Source: an uncultured Lachnospiraceae bacterium (GTDB lineage Bacteria; Bacillota; Clostridia; Lachnospirales; Lachnospiraceae). Taken from it: a stretch of 9,951 nucleotides of DNA. Shown here one piece after another: positions 1-6,626 of this stretch (the first letter of the stretch is position 1; each line of letters begins with the position of its first letter). The notes under the pieces are model-generated. The model was not told the DNA's origin. It did not search any database and saw nothing but the letters and a program-made list of their open reading frames with translations. The stretch spans positions 1-9,951 of the forward strand of contig CAMPBP010000025.1 in assembly GCA_946639085.1 (NCBI GenBank), in the 5' to 3' direction. A program made the translations under genes and the position numbers.

Positions 1-831
1 AAAGAAGCCGTTGACGACGACCTTAAGGCTGTAGCCGTAAGCACATATGACCGCGTTGCGGCTAAGATGGATACGTTCCATATTGCCGATGCGATCTCTG
101 AGATATTTGTTCTCTTTAAGAGACTCAACAAGTACATAGATGAGACGGAGCCCTGGGTTCTTGCAAAGGACGAGGCAAAGAAAGACAGACTTGCAACCGT
201 TTTGTACAACTTAACGGAAGGCATCATGATCGGAGCAAGCCTCCTTTATCCTTTCCTTCCCGATACCGCGGAAAGCATTGCTACCCAGCTTAATGACAAG
301 CTTCGTGATTTCGATGCCCTTGGCGAGTTCGGAAAATATCCTTCGGGCAACAAAGTAACCGATTCTCCGAAGATCCTGTTCGCAAGACTTGACATCAACG
401 ACGTTCATGCCGAGATGGAAAGGATTGCAGCCCTTCAGAAGGCTGAGGCAGGTGTTACCGAAGAGCCTGCTAAAGAAGAAAACGCCATCGAACTTGAAGT
501 AAGAGACGAGATCACTTACGATGATTTTGCAAAGCTTCAGTTTGCTGTAGGCGAGATCATCAAGTGCGAAGAAGTTCCGAAGTCAAAGAAGCTTCTGTGC
601 TCTCAGGTCAAGATCGGAAACAGCGTAAAGCAGATCGTTTCCGGTATCAAACAGCATTACAGTGCCGAGGAAATGGTCGGCAAGAAGGTAATGGTGCTCG
701 TTAACCTTAAGCCCGCAACTCTTGCGGGAGTCGTATCCGAAGGTATGCTCTTATGCGCCGAGGATCCCGACGGTAAGCTTGCACTCATGACTCCCGAAAA
801 GGAAATGCCTTCGGGTGCTGAGATCTGCTAG
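1..831 (+). CDS. metG: Methionyl-tRNA synthetase, C-terminal part (5' end outside window)
   Basis: The reading frame is open from base 1, so the catalytic domain lies upstream of the window; 276 residues are present. Visible first is the helical anticodon-binding domain, with the family hallmark NKYIDETEPWVLAK (window residues about 43-56) and, further on, LFARLD, matching the LFPRID-type end of this domain. After a Glu/Ala-rich linker (residues about 139-166), a Trbp111/EMAP-like tRNA-binding OB-fold occupies about 168-276 (ITYDDFAKLQFAVGEI, then SGIKQHY, VNLKPATLAGVVSEGM). This C-terminal module dimerises MetRS and improves tRNA binding in many bacteria. The enzyme charges tRNA-Met in the cytoplasm. 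The gene ends in a tandem TAG TAG (829-834) and is followed within 15 nt by an intrinsic terminator. The tatD gene that follows metG in B. subtilis and many other Firmicutes is not present here. Confidence 0.96.
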   Translation, partial: KEAVDDDLKAVAVSTYDRVAAKMDTFHIADAISEIFVLFKRLNKYIDETEPWVLAKDEAKKDRLATVLYNLTEGIMIGASLLYPFLPDTAESIATQLNDKLRDFDALGEFGKYPSGNKVTDSPKILFARLDINDVHAEMERIAALQKAEAGVTEEPAKEENAIELEVRDEITYDDFAKLQFAVGEIIKCEEVPKSKKLLCSQVKIGNSVKQIVSGIKQHYSAEEMVGKKVMVLVNLKPATLAGVVSEGMLLCAEDPDGKLALMTPEKEMPSGAEIC

Positions 832-845
832 TAGTTTGTAATTAC

Positions 846-881
846 AAAAGGCGGTAAAGGTCATGCTTTACCGCCTTTTTT
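846..881 (+). terminator. Rho-independent terminator after metG
   Basis: A perfect 14-bp inverted repeat (arms 846-859 and 866-879, core GGCGGTAAAG/CTTTACCGCC) encloses a 6-nt loop (860-865) and runs into six T residues (876-881). This is a textbook intrinsic terminator for metG. The T-run ends one base before the GGGAG ribosome binding site of the next gene, so there is no room for a promoter between terminator and downstream start codon. The A-rich left flank also gives a weak reverse-strand U-tract, but no convergent gene needs it. Confidence 0.93.
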
Positions 882-886
882 GGGAG
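882..886 (+). promoter_or_regulatory. Ribosome binding site of the TIR-LRR gene, abutting the terminator
   Basis: GGGAG lies 11 nt before the ATG at 898 and directly after the T-run of the metG terminator. It supports ATG 898 as the start. The placement means that any transcript carrying this site must have read through the terminator or arisen within it. Confidence 0.6.
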
Positions 887-897
887 ACAGATAAACC

Positions 898-2010
898 ATG
901 GCAAAGAAGAACACACCTTTCGAACCCTACAAAGGAAAAGATGATTACATTTTCATAAGCTATGCCCACAAAGACAGCGCAAAAGTGTTTGAAGTAATAA
1001 AACTTCTGCACGAAGAAAAATACCGCATCTGGTACGACGAGGGCATAGAGATCGGTGCGCAGTGGCCTCAGGTTGTAGCAAGCAGGCTAAAAGAAAGTGC
1101 AGTGGTTTTGATCTTCCTGTCAAATAATGCTCTTTCGTCACAAAACTGCCAAAGAGAGATCCATTATGCCGTATCTCAGAAAAAGGAGATGATTGTTGTC
1201 AATCTTGAGGACTGTGTTCTTTCTCCCGATCTGGAAATGCAGTTAAGTGTGGTTAAAAAGATAAACTGCACCGAGGCCGAAAATTTAAAGGAAACGCTCA
1301 AAGAAAATCTTTCCGATTCCCTTATCGGAGACGGCATAACGGGTTATGAAAGAACGGATGCAGGGAAAAGATCCAAAAAGAACATATGGCTTTATATTTC
1401 GATAGCTGCGATAGCGGTTTCTTTGTTGCTGGCCCTATACATATTTGCTGTATTAAACGGTTTTCTCGGTGATAAAGGGATCACGACAAAGACTGTTGAG
1501 GCCGAAGAAACCGAGGTTTCGGTAACACAGTTCAAAGACAACATGTCGATGCAGTTATTGTTAAATACTCTGGATTCAAAGTATGTGCACATATGCGGAA
1601 ATTGTATCGTTTCCGATCCGAAAGCGGTAAAATACGAAAAGGACGAATGGACGGTTGCGGGGGAGAAGGTTTCCAAGGGAGACGTAAATTCACTTACCCT
1701 CATAAAGAAAAAAGACATAGAGCAATTATCTTTGATAAATGAAAAGTTAAAGGATCTTTCCGGAGCAGAGGAGATGAACTCTCTTAAGTATCTCGACATT
1801 TCGGACAATCCCATCACGGATCTTTCGGGTATAGAGAATCTTGAAAACCTTGAAACCCTTTATATACTTAACATTCCGGAAAAGACGGACATCAGTGTTC
1901 TTACCAAGTTAAATAATCTCAAGCGGGTTTATGTAAGTGTCGAAATGATCGGCAAGATCGCGCCCCTTGTGGAAAACGGCGTTGACGTAACGGTGACAAA
2001 CAATCATTAA
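898..2010 (+). CDS. TIR-transmembrane-LRR membrane protein with recognisable TIR domain
   Basis: This 370-residue protein starts with a TIR domain (about 16-140). Box 1 is FISYAHKD (19-26) and the BB-loop region is WYDEGIEIG (45-53). A SQNCQREI segment (81-88) aligns with the SxWCxxE motif, so Glu87 is the putative catalytic glutamate of TIR NAD-cleaving enzymes; the usual Trp is Asn83. A basic patch (KRSKK, 157-161) precedes a single hydrophobic helix (about 163-186), predicting TIR inside and the C-terminus outside. The outer part holds a short domain (about 207-280), then internalin/SDS22-like leucine-rich repeats (about 283-345; LDISDNPITDLSGIENL). There is no cleavable signal peptide; the helix acts as a signal anchor. 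It is followed at a 9-nt gap by a paralogue. Bacterial TIRs often make NAD-derived signals or cleave NAD, but that activity is inferred here. A scaffold role without enzyme activity is the main alternative. Confidence 0.85.
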   Translation: MAKKNTPFEPYKGKDDYIFISYAHKDSAKVFEVIKLLHEEKYRIWYDEGIEIGAQWPQVVASRLKESAVVLIFLSNNALSSQNCQREIHYAVSQKKEMIVVNLEDCVLSPDLEMQLSVVKKINCTEAENLKETLKENLSDSLIGDGITGYERTDAGKRSKKNIWLYISIAAIAVSLLLALYIFAVLNGFLGDKGITTKTVEAEETEVSVTQFKDNMSMQLLLNTLDSKYVHICGNCIVSDPKAVKYEKDEWTVAGEKVSKGDVNSLTLIKKKDIEQLSLINEKLKDLSGAEEMNSLKYLDISDNPITDLSGIENLENLETLYILNIPEKTDISVLTKLNNLKRVYVSVEMIGKIAPLVENGVDVTVTNNH

Positions 2011-2015
2011 GGAGG
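2009..2015 (+). promoter_or_regulatory. Strong ribosome binding site overlapping the stop codon of the upstream TIR gene
   Basis: AAGGAGG overlaps the TAA stop of the upstream gene and sits 4 nt before ATG 2020. The spacing is short, but the match to the anti-Shine-Dalgarno sequence is near perfect. The overlap suggests translational coupling and linked production of the two TIR-type proteins. Confidence 0.75.
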
Positions 2016-2019
2016 AAAG

Positions 2020-5000
2020 ATGCAAAATTACTACGGTAACAAAGAACCTTTCGTATTTGTCTACAATAACGTTTTCACCAAATTTACCGATTCGATCATA
2101 AAAGAGCTTTCTTCCAAAAAGAAAGTTTACGTTTCGTCTTCTTTTACGGCAAAAGACAAACGCGTTCTCGATAAGGCTTCGGCCCTTGTGGTGATACTCT
2201 CTGCTGTTAACGTATCGGACGCCGAACCCCTCATCACATATGCCGTTTCAAAAGACAAGAATATTATCCCCATATATATGGATGAGGTGGTTTTGCCCGA
2301 GGGACTTGATATGCTTTTGTCCACAAAGCAGGCACTTATAAAAAGTGAGTTTGCTTCCGATGACGACCTTGTTTCTGAACTTCTTTCTTCCCCCGTATTG
2401 GCAAAACTGTCAGTCACAAAAGCACAGAAGAAAGCGGCCGTAAGACCCTTTGTCTTCGGTGTGATCGCCGCGCTTTTGATAGTGGCGGCAGCGGTCTTCT
2501 GGATCGTTAGGAACAATACCCGTTCAAACATGATAGACCCCGATTCGGATCTGGCGAAGATGGGTCTTTCCGGAGATTATCTTAAGATCACGGAAGTTTA
2601 TATATACGGAAACGCTCTTAAAGAAGGTCCTGAAGAAAACGGTGCCATCGAGGCTCCCGTTTCCCTCGATGAAAGAGGCATTTATCTTCCGAGCGGTGAT
2701 GAAGTTGTTCCGAGAGGATTTATAAATAAAGCGGACGATCTTGCAAATCTTAAGAACGTGGAAGAACTGGCGGTATCGGGTAATTCGCTGGAAGATGTTT
2801 TTTTACTTTTTACCCTTACAAAATTAAAGAGGCTCGAGCTGTCATGTAATTTAAATCCCGTGGATCTTACAGGTATAGGCAGCCTTTCGGATCTTGAGTA
2901 TCTGGATCTTGGTTATACAAAGATAAGCGGCGGACTTGATGAAGTGGCCGGCCTTCCCAATCTTAAAACACTGATCATATCAAACGAATATCTTTCTGAA
3001 CTTACGGGCCTCGACAGAACCCGTGTAGCGGTATTCTGCCCGCAGGTGATCATTTCTTCTTTTGAAGAATTGAAAGAAGCAAGCGAAGACGGTCATGTTT
3101 ATGAGATAAATCTTTCGGGAAAAACCTTTACGATTCCCCAAAATGAAACCGTCACCATAAGAAAGAATGTATCCTTTTCTTCCACACAGGTTGAGACAAT
3201 AGAAAATTACGGCACCGTGGAACTGTACGGAATATGGGGAATGGGTTTGGTCGAAAAAAACAATCGAGGTACCGTAAAGATAAAAGACGGAGGTCTTTAC
3301 TCCTGCGGAATGGGAGAGACGCATAATTACGGAACATTCCTTGTCGAAAAAGGCGGACGTCATGAGCTTGAAAGGGGAGAACAGTTTTATCAGGAGGACG
3401 GAGATTATATAAACGAAGGCGAACTCTTCGTGGGAAACGGCGGCAGATATTATCTTAACGGCGGTAAGGTGGCAAATACGGGTCTTATCAGAACGGAATA
3501 TACTTTCGATGAGCTTGACGAGCAGTTTAAAGGCGAGCTTAAGGGATTGTCCGATACCGGAGAAGTTGAAGCTTATGAAGCAACCGACGAAGATGTGATC
3601 GAAGAAGTAAGCGAGGAAGAACTTGATGCGTATGCATTGCTTCCAAACGACCCTTCAGATGAGGCGAGTCTTGACGAAAACGGTCTTACTCCCAGAGAAA
3701 GCGCATATTTTAACGCTCTTGAATACTATTCACCGAGAATGGGAGGCGGACAGCCTGTCAAAGTTCCCGTGACACCTTACACAGATTCCGAAATGCTTTT
3801 GTCAAAGAGACCGGATCATTGTACCGCATACATAGCACGTGACATGGAGATTGCACATGCACCTTCATGGACGGAAGGTTACTATGAACTGATCGTCGGA
3901 CCCGGAGTGACGGCAACCTTAAAAGGCGATTGGACGACAGATTCGGGAATAACCGTCATGAAGGGCGGAACGCTGATCGTAGACGGAACTTTGTACATTC
4001 AGCTTGGCAACAATTCCGGTACTTTCATAACACGGGGAAAGACCACGTACGATGTGGGACTTGATTCCTGGGGTAACGAATGGGGCATATTCGCCAATGA
4101 CGGAAAGATGATCACCGAAGGAAGCGGATCGGTCGATCTTTACCACATATGGTCTTTTGCAAACGCTTCCGAAGAAGGAAACATAAACGCCGAGATGCGT
4201 TTCGACTTTACCGACAGGGAGCCTCCCTTCAGATTTGCGAACGGTTACCACGGATTCGGTTCCTTCAAACTTTGTTACCGAGCACCCGAGAATAACTTTG
4301 AAAAGAAGTGGTGGGTCGAGGATATAGATCTTTCGGATTATGAGATATATTCAAATGACATAACGGATACGGAAAATCTGGATAAGTACGGCATGACTCC
4401 CAGAGAGCGTGCAATATACGATTATGCGTGCTCTTTGGATTATCTCGATCATAAGAATACATCCGAGAAACTTAATCCGATCGTTAATGCTTCCGAACTG
4501 GATCTTTTCGGAGTACGTGACGGAGATATCTATATTGCACGAGATATGGAAATAGACAAAGCCTCAAAGTTCTGGTACGAAAAGGGCGGAGTCTGGAACA
4601 TTGCGGTGGCTCCCGGAGCTACGGTAACGATAAAGGGAGATATTGAAAACTGGACAAGGAAGCTGAATAATAATGAAGATCCCAACGATATATGGATAAC
4701 CGTTATGAAAGGCGGCACGCTTGTGATAGACGGAGAGCTTCCTTTTGCCCTTTTGGTAAATCACGGCGATCTGATCGTGAACGGAAAACTGTTCTCAACA
4801 TATTATGACGAGAATACTCCCGATCTTGTTTCCATGATCGCCAATGACGGAACGATAACAGTGAACAAGGGCGGTTCCCTCGATGCACTTCAGATATGGA
4901 GTTTTAAGGGGGCAAAAGAAAACGGTGACATCACTCTTCACAGTACGGGATATGAAAAAAGGTACGATTATACCGATATGAAATGTCCGTTTGCTTTTGA

Positions 5001-5100
5001 ACACGGGGTTCACGGCTTCAATTCGTTCTTTAAATACAGTTTACATCCCGAAGATTATGAAGACGGAAGCAATATGCTTGTGCAGAAATTCTGGAACTAG
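2020..5100 (+). CDS. Degenerate-TIR, transmembrane, LRR and beta-solenoid surface protein
   Basis: A 1026-residue paralogue of the preceding gene. Residues about 10-112 keep a TIR-like outline (FVFVY, SALVVIL, ITYAVSKDKNIIPIYM, LPEGLDMLL). Box 1 SYAHKD, the WYDEG loop and the catalytic Glu (replaced by Leu71 in alignment) are lost, so it is probably a pseudoenzyme. Basic residues precede one transmembrane helix (about 143-163), giving an N-in, C-out topology. Outside there is a region shared with the neighbour (VYIYGN versus VHICGN), leucine-rich repeats (about 240-330), then a large beta-solenoid. Its rungs follow N-x-G-x-hydrophobic (Asn at 396, 415, 436, 465, 486). After an acidic linker (about 515-555) come two large repeat copies (551-765 and 787-1026). 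There is no LPxTG motif or other cell-wall anchor at the C-terminus. A likely role is an extracellular sensor or binding subunit acting with the neighbouring TIR protein; the ligand is unknown. Confidence 0.8.
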   Translation: MQNYYGNKEPFVFVYNNVFTKFTDSIIKELSSKKKVYVSSSFTAKDKRVLDKASALVVILSAVNVSDAEPLITYAVSKDKNIIPIYMDEVVLPEGLDMLLSTKQALIKSEFASDDDLVSELLSSPVLAKLSVTKAQKKAAVRPFVFGVIAALLIVAAAVFWIVRNNTRSNMIDPDSDLAKMGLSGDYLKITEVYIYGNALKEGPEENGAIEAPVSLDERGIYLPSGDEVVPRGFINKADDLANLKNVEELAVSGNSLEDVFLLFTLTKLKRLELSCNLNPVDLTGIGSLSDLEYLDLGYTKISGGLDEVAGLPNLKTLIISNEYLSELTGLDRTRVAVFCPQVIISSFEELKEASEDGHVYEINLSGKTFTIPQNETVTIRKNVSFSSTQVETIENYGTVELYGIWGMGLVEKNNRGTVKIKDGGLYSCGMGETHNYGTFLVEKGGRHELERGEQFYQEDGDYINEGELFVGNGGRYYLNGGKVANTGLIRTEYTFDELDEQFKGELKGLSDTGEVEAYEATDEDVIEEVSEEELDAYALLPNDPSDEASLDENGLTPRESAYFNALEYYSPRMGGGQPVKVPVTPYTDSEMLLSKRPDHCTAYIARDMEIAHAPSWTEGYYELIVGPGVTATLKGDWTTDSGITVMKGGTLIVDGTLYIQLGNNSGTFITRGKTTYDVGLDSWGNEWGIFANDGKMITEGSGSVDLYHIWSFANASEEGNINAEMRFDFTDREPPFRFANGYHGFGSFKLCYRAPENNFEKKWWVEDIDLSDYEIYSNDITDTENLDKYGMTPRERAIYDYACSLDYLDHKNTSEKLNPIVNASELDLFGVRDGDIYIARDMEIDKASKFWYEKGGVWNIAVAPGATVTIKGDIENWTRKLNNNEDPNDIWITVMKGGTLVIDGELPFALLVNHGDLIVNGKLFSTYYDENTPDLVSMIANDGTITVNKGGSLDALQIWSFKGAKENGDITLHSTGYEKRYDYTDMKCPFAFEHGVHGFNSFFKYSLHPEDYEDGSNMLVQKFWN
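3670..4314 (+). repeat. Beta-solenoid repeat, copy A (protein-level)
   Basis: Encodes residues 551-765 of the large surface protein. It begins LDENGLTPRE and carries the markers YIARDMEI, ITVMKGGTLIVDG, ANDGKM, HIWSFA, FDFTDREPPF and HGFGSF. The same markers recur in the same order in copy B, with variable spacing. Similarity is clear in protein and patchy in DNA, so this is an old duplication and not a recent one. Confidence 0.85.
4378..5097 (+). repeat. Beta-solenoid repeat, copy B (protein-level)
   Basis: Encodes residues 787-1026. It begins LDKYGMTPRE and shares the ordered markers YIARDMEI, ITVMKGGTLVIDG, ANDGTI, QIWSFK, YDYTDMKCPF and HGFNSF with copy A. It is longer because of an insertion around IENWTRKLNNNEDPND (residues 875-890) and an added C-terminal tail. 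The gene stops at its end. Confidence 0.85.
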
Positions 5101-5116
5101 AGATATTTTGTGTCAG

Positions 5117-5145
5117 TTGCGCTTATATGATTTATCGGATATAAT
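5117..5145 (+). promoter_or_regulatory. Sigma-A-type promoter candidate for the five-gene run
   Basis: A perfect -10 box TATAAT (5140-5145) is preceded, after a 17-nt spacer, by TTGCGC (5117-5122), a half match to TTGACA. It lies in the only sizeable gap in the window (86 nt, 5101-5186) and points at the hydrolase gene. No intrinsic terminator is seen between the upstream gene and this promoter, so read-through from the TIR pair is also possible. Confidence 0.6.
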
Positions 5146-5186
5146 TTAAGTAATCATGGAAAAATATAACCATTCGGGGGCTATAG

Positions 5187-6110
5187 ATGAAACGGATCGA
5201 TTTTACTTATGATTCCAGAGACGAAGTTTCAAAACTTCATGCGGTCAGGTGGGAACCTGACGATCCCGAAGTAAGAGGCGTAGTACAGATCGTGCACGGA
5301 ATGTGCGAGCACGTTGACAGATACGAAGATTTTGCTTCATTTTTGACAGATAAAGGCTTTGTTGTGACCGCAGAAGATCACCTCGGACACGGCAAGAGCA
5401 TTAAAGACGATAAAAAGGGATACTTTTGTAAAATGGATCCCGCGACGGTAGTCGTAAGAGACGTTCACAGACTTAAAAAGATGACCGAGGAGATGTACAG
5501 GGGAAAACCCTATTTCATCATCGGTCATTCGATGGGCTCTTTTATACTCAGAAACTATCTTTTCAAATACGGTAAAGGTATCTCCGGCGCGATAATCATG
5601 GGAACCGGAATGCCTACCAAGCCCGAAGTCATTTTGCTTAAGACTCTCGCATCGATCGGATGTCTTTTCGGACATGCCGCAAGGCCTTCAAAGTTCATCT
5701 ATGCGCTGGCGATGGGTTCTTACAACAAAAAGATCAAAGATCCCAGAACTCCCGTAGATTGGCTCACGAAAGTCGATTCGGTCGTTGACGCTTATATCGA
5801 AGATCCTTTGTGCGGATTTGTATTTCCCTGCAACGGATTTAAGACGATGGGAGAACTGATATTGCGACTTCACAAAAAGTCCAATATCGAAAAAATGCCG
5901 ATCACGCTCCGTGTTCTTTTTACAAGCGGAAAAGAAGATCCGGTGGGTAATTACGGTACGGCGCCCATGAGCGTTTACAAAGAGTTCTTAAGTGTCGGTA
6001 TGCAGAAAGTAAAGATAAAACTTTACGAGGGTGACAGACACGAGATCTTAAACGAGACCGACAAAGAAACGGTCTATGAAGATATATATAACTGGCTTAT
6101 CGAGGAATAA
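5187..6110 (+). CDS. Alpha/beta-hydrolase, monoacylglycerol lipase / lysophospholipase type
   Basis: A 307-residue cytoplasmic serine hydrolase without signal peptide, the usual length for the Hydrolase_4 / COG2267 family. The oxyanion-hole segment IVHGMCEH (35-42) and the EDHLGHGKS segment (63-71) are typical. The nucleophile elbow GHSMGS (113-118) gives Ser115; Asp251 (SGKEDPVG) and His285 (EGDRHEI) complete the catalytic triad in the expected order and spacing. A lid-like insertion lies between about 143 and 235. Family members hydrolyse monoacylglycerols, lysophospholipids or related esters; the true substrate cannot be read from sequence. It is first in a tight gene run, behind a promoter candidate. 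GGGGG (5176-5180), 6 nt before ATG 5187, serves as ribosome binding site. The next gene starts 2 nt after its stop. Confidence 0.9.
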   Translation: MKRIDFTYDSRDEVSKLHAVRWEPDDPEVRGVVQIVHGMCEHVDRYEDFASFLTDKGFVVTAEDHLGHGKSIKDDKKGYFCKMDPATVVVRDVHRLKKMTEEMYRGKPYFIIGHSMGSFILRNYLFKYGKGISGAIIMGTGMPTKPEVILLKTLASIGCLFGHAARPSKFIYALAMGSYNKKIKDPRTPVDWLTKVDSVVDAYIEDPLCGFVFPCNGFKTMGELILRLHKKSNIEKMPITLRVLFTSGKEDPVGNYGTAPMSVYKEFLSVGMQKVKIKLYEGDRHEILNETDKETVYEDIYNWLIEE

Positions 6111-6112
6111 GC

Positions 6113-6607
6113 ATGGATAATGCGGAATATATCGTCAACTCCGATATCGTGATAAGAAGAGCCTTGCCCGATGAGTTTAAGCCGGCCATGGAAATGGTCT
6201 GGAAGGTGTTTAACGAATTCGAGGCAAAAGATTACGGCCCGGTGGGGACTTCCAATTTCCGTGATTTCATTAACGGAGACATTATAAAGAACATGTTCGA
6301 CATCGGCGAATATCCCATGTGGATCGCGGTGTGCAAAGAAAAGATAGTCGGGGTTTCGACATTAAGAGCAAAGACACATATTTCGCTTTTGTTTGTTGAC
6401 AAAGAATATCAGAGAATGGGGATAGGGCGCACGCTTATAAAAGCGATGCAGGATCATACGGAAGAAAGAGGGAGCATTAAACTTACGGTCAACTCTTCTC
6501 CCTTTGGCGAAGAATTTTATCGCAAGGTCGGGTTTATGGACACCGATGTGCGAAAATATACTAACGGAATAGTCTACACTCCCATGATCTTGTTGGAGAG
6601 ACTATAG
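6113..6607 (+). CDS. GNAT-family N-acetyltransferase
   Basis: A 164-residue single-domain protein with the GNAT fold. The acetyl-CoA-binding motif A is clear: ISLLFVDKEYQRMGIGRTLI (90-109), where QRMGIG is the pyrophosphate-binding loop. A later EEFYRKVGF segment (133-141) matches motif B, where many members have FYxxxGF. The enzyme would move an acetyl group from acetyl-CoA to an amine; the acceptor (small molecule, peptide or protein) is unknown. ATG 6113 lies 2 nt after the hydrolase stop, and its ribosome binding site GAGGA (6102-6106) is inside the end of that gene, indicating coupled translation. It is cytoplasmic and of ordinary length. Nothing points to a specific subfamily such as RimI. 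Confidence 0.88.
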   Translation: MDNAEYIVNSDIVIRRALPDEFKPAMEMVWKVFNEFEAKDYGPVGTSNFRDFINGDIIKNMFDIGEYPMWIAVCKEKIVGVSTLRAKTHISLLFVDKEYQRMGIGRTLIKAMQDHTEERGSIKLTVNSSPFGEEFYRKVGFMDTDVRKYTNGIVYTPMILLERL

Positions 6608-6626
6608 GCTTGAGGGTCAACAATCC

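Noticed and set aside
722..749. Promoter-like TTGCGG, 16 nt, TATGCT within metG that could serve the TIR genes
   Set aside because: Both boxes are weak matches inside coding sequence, and a transcript from it would still meet the terminator at 846-881.
1392..1817. 141-codon open frame on the - strand inside the first TIR-LRR gene
   Set aside because: Lies fully within a well-supported + strand gene, has no ribosome binding site and no recognisable domain; antisense shadow.
3919..4251. 110-codon open frame on the - strand inside solenoid copy A
   Set aside because: Antisense to a repeat-bearing coding region with strong protein-level conservation between copies; no start signal.
898..5100. 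Thoeris or another known TIR-based anti-phage system
   Set aside because: No partner gene of ThsA type (SIR2 or SLOG), no CBASS cyclase and no known effector is nearby; both proteins are membrane-anchored with extracellular LRRs, which does not match those systems.
5156..5173. Hairpin ATGG/CCAT upstream of the hydrolase gene as a terminator
   Set aside because: Only 4 bp of stem with a 10-nt A/T-rich loop and no T-run; too weak.
5156..5212. 18-codon out-of-frame small ORF overlapping the hydrolase start, as a possible leader peptide
   Set aside because: No ribosome binding site, starts almost at the expected transcription start, and no regulatory hairpin follows.
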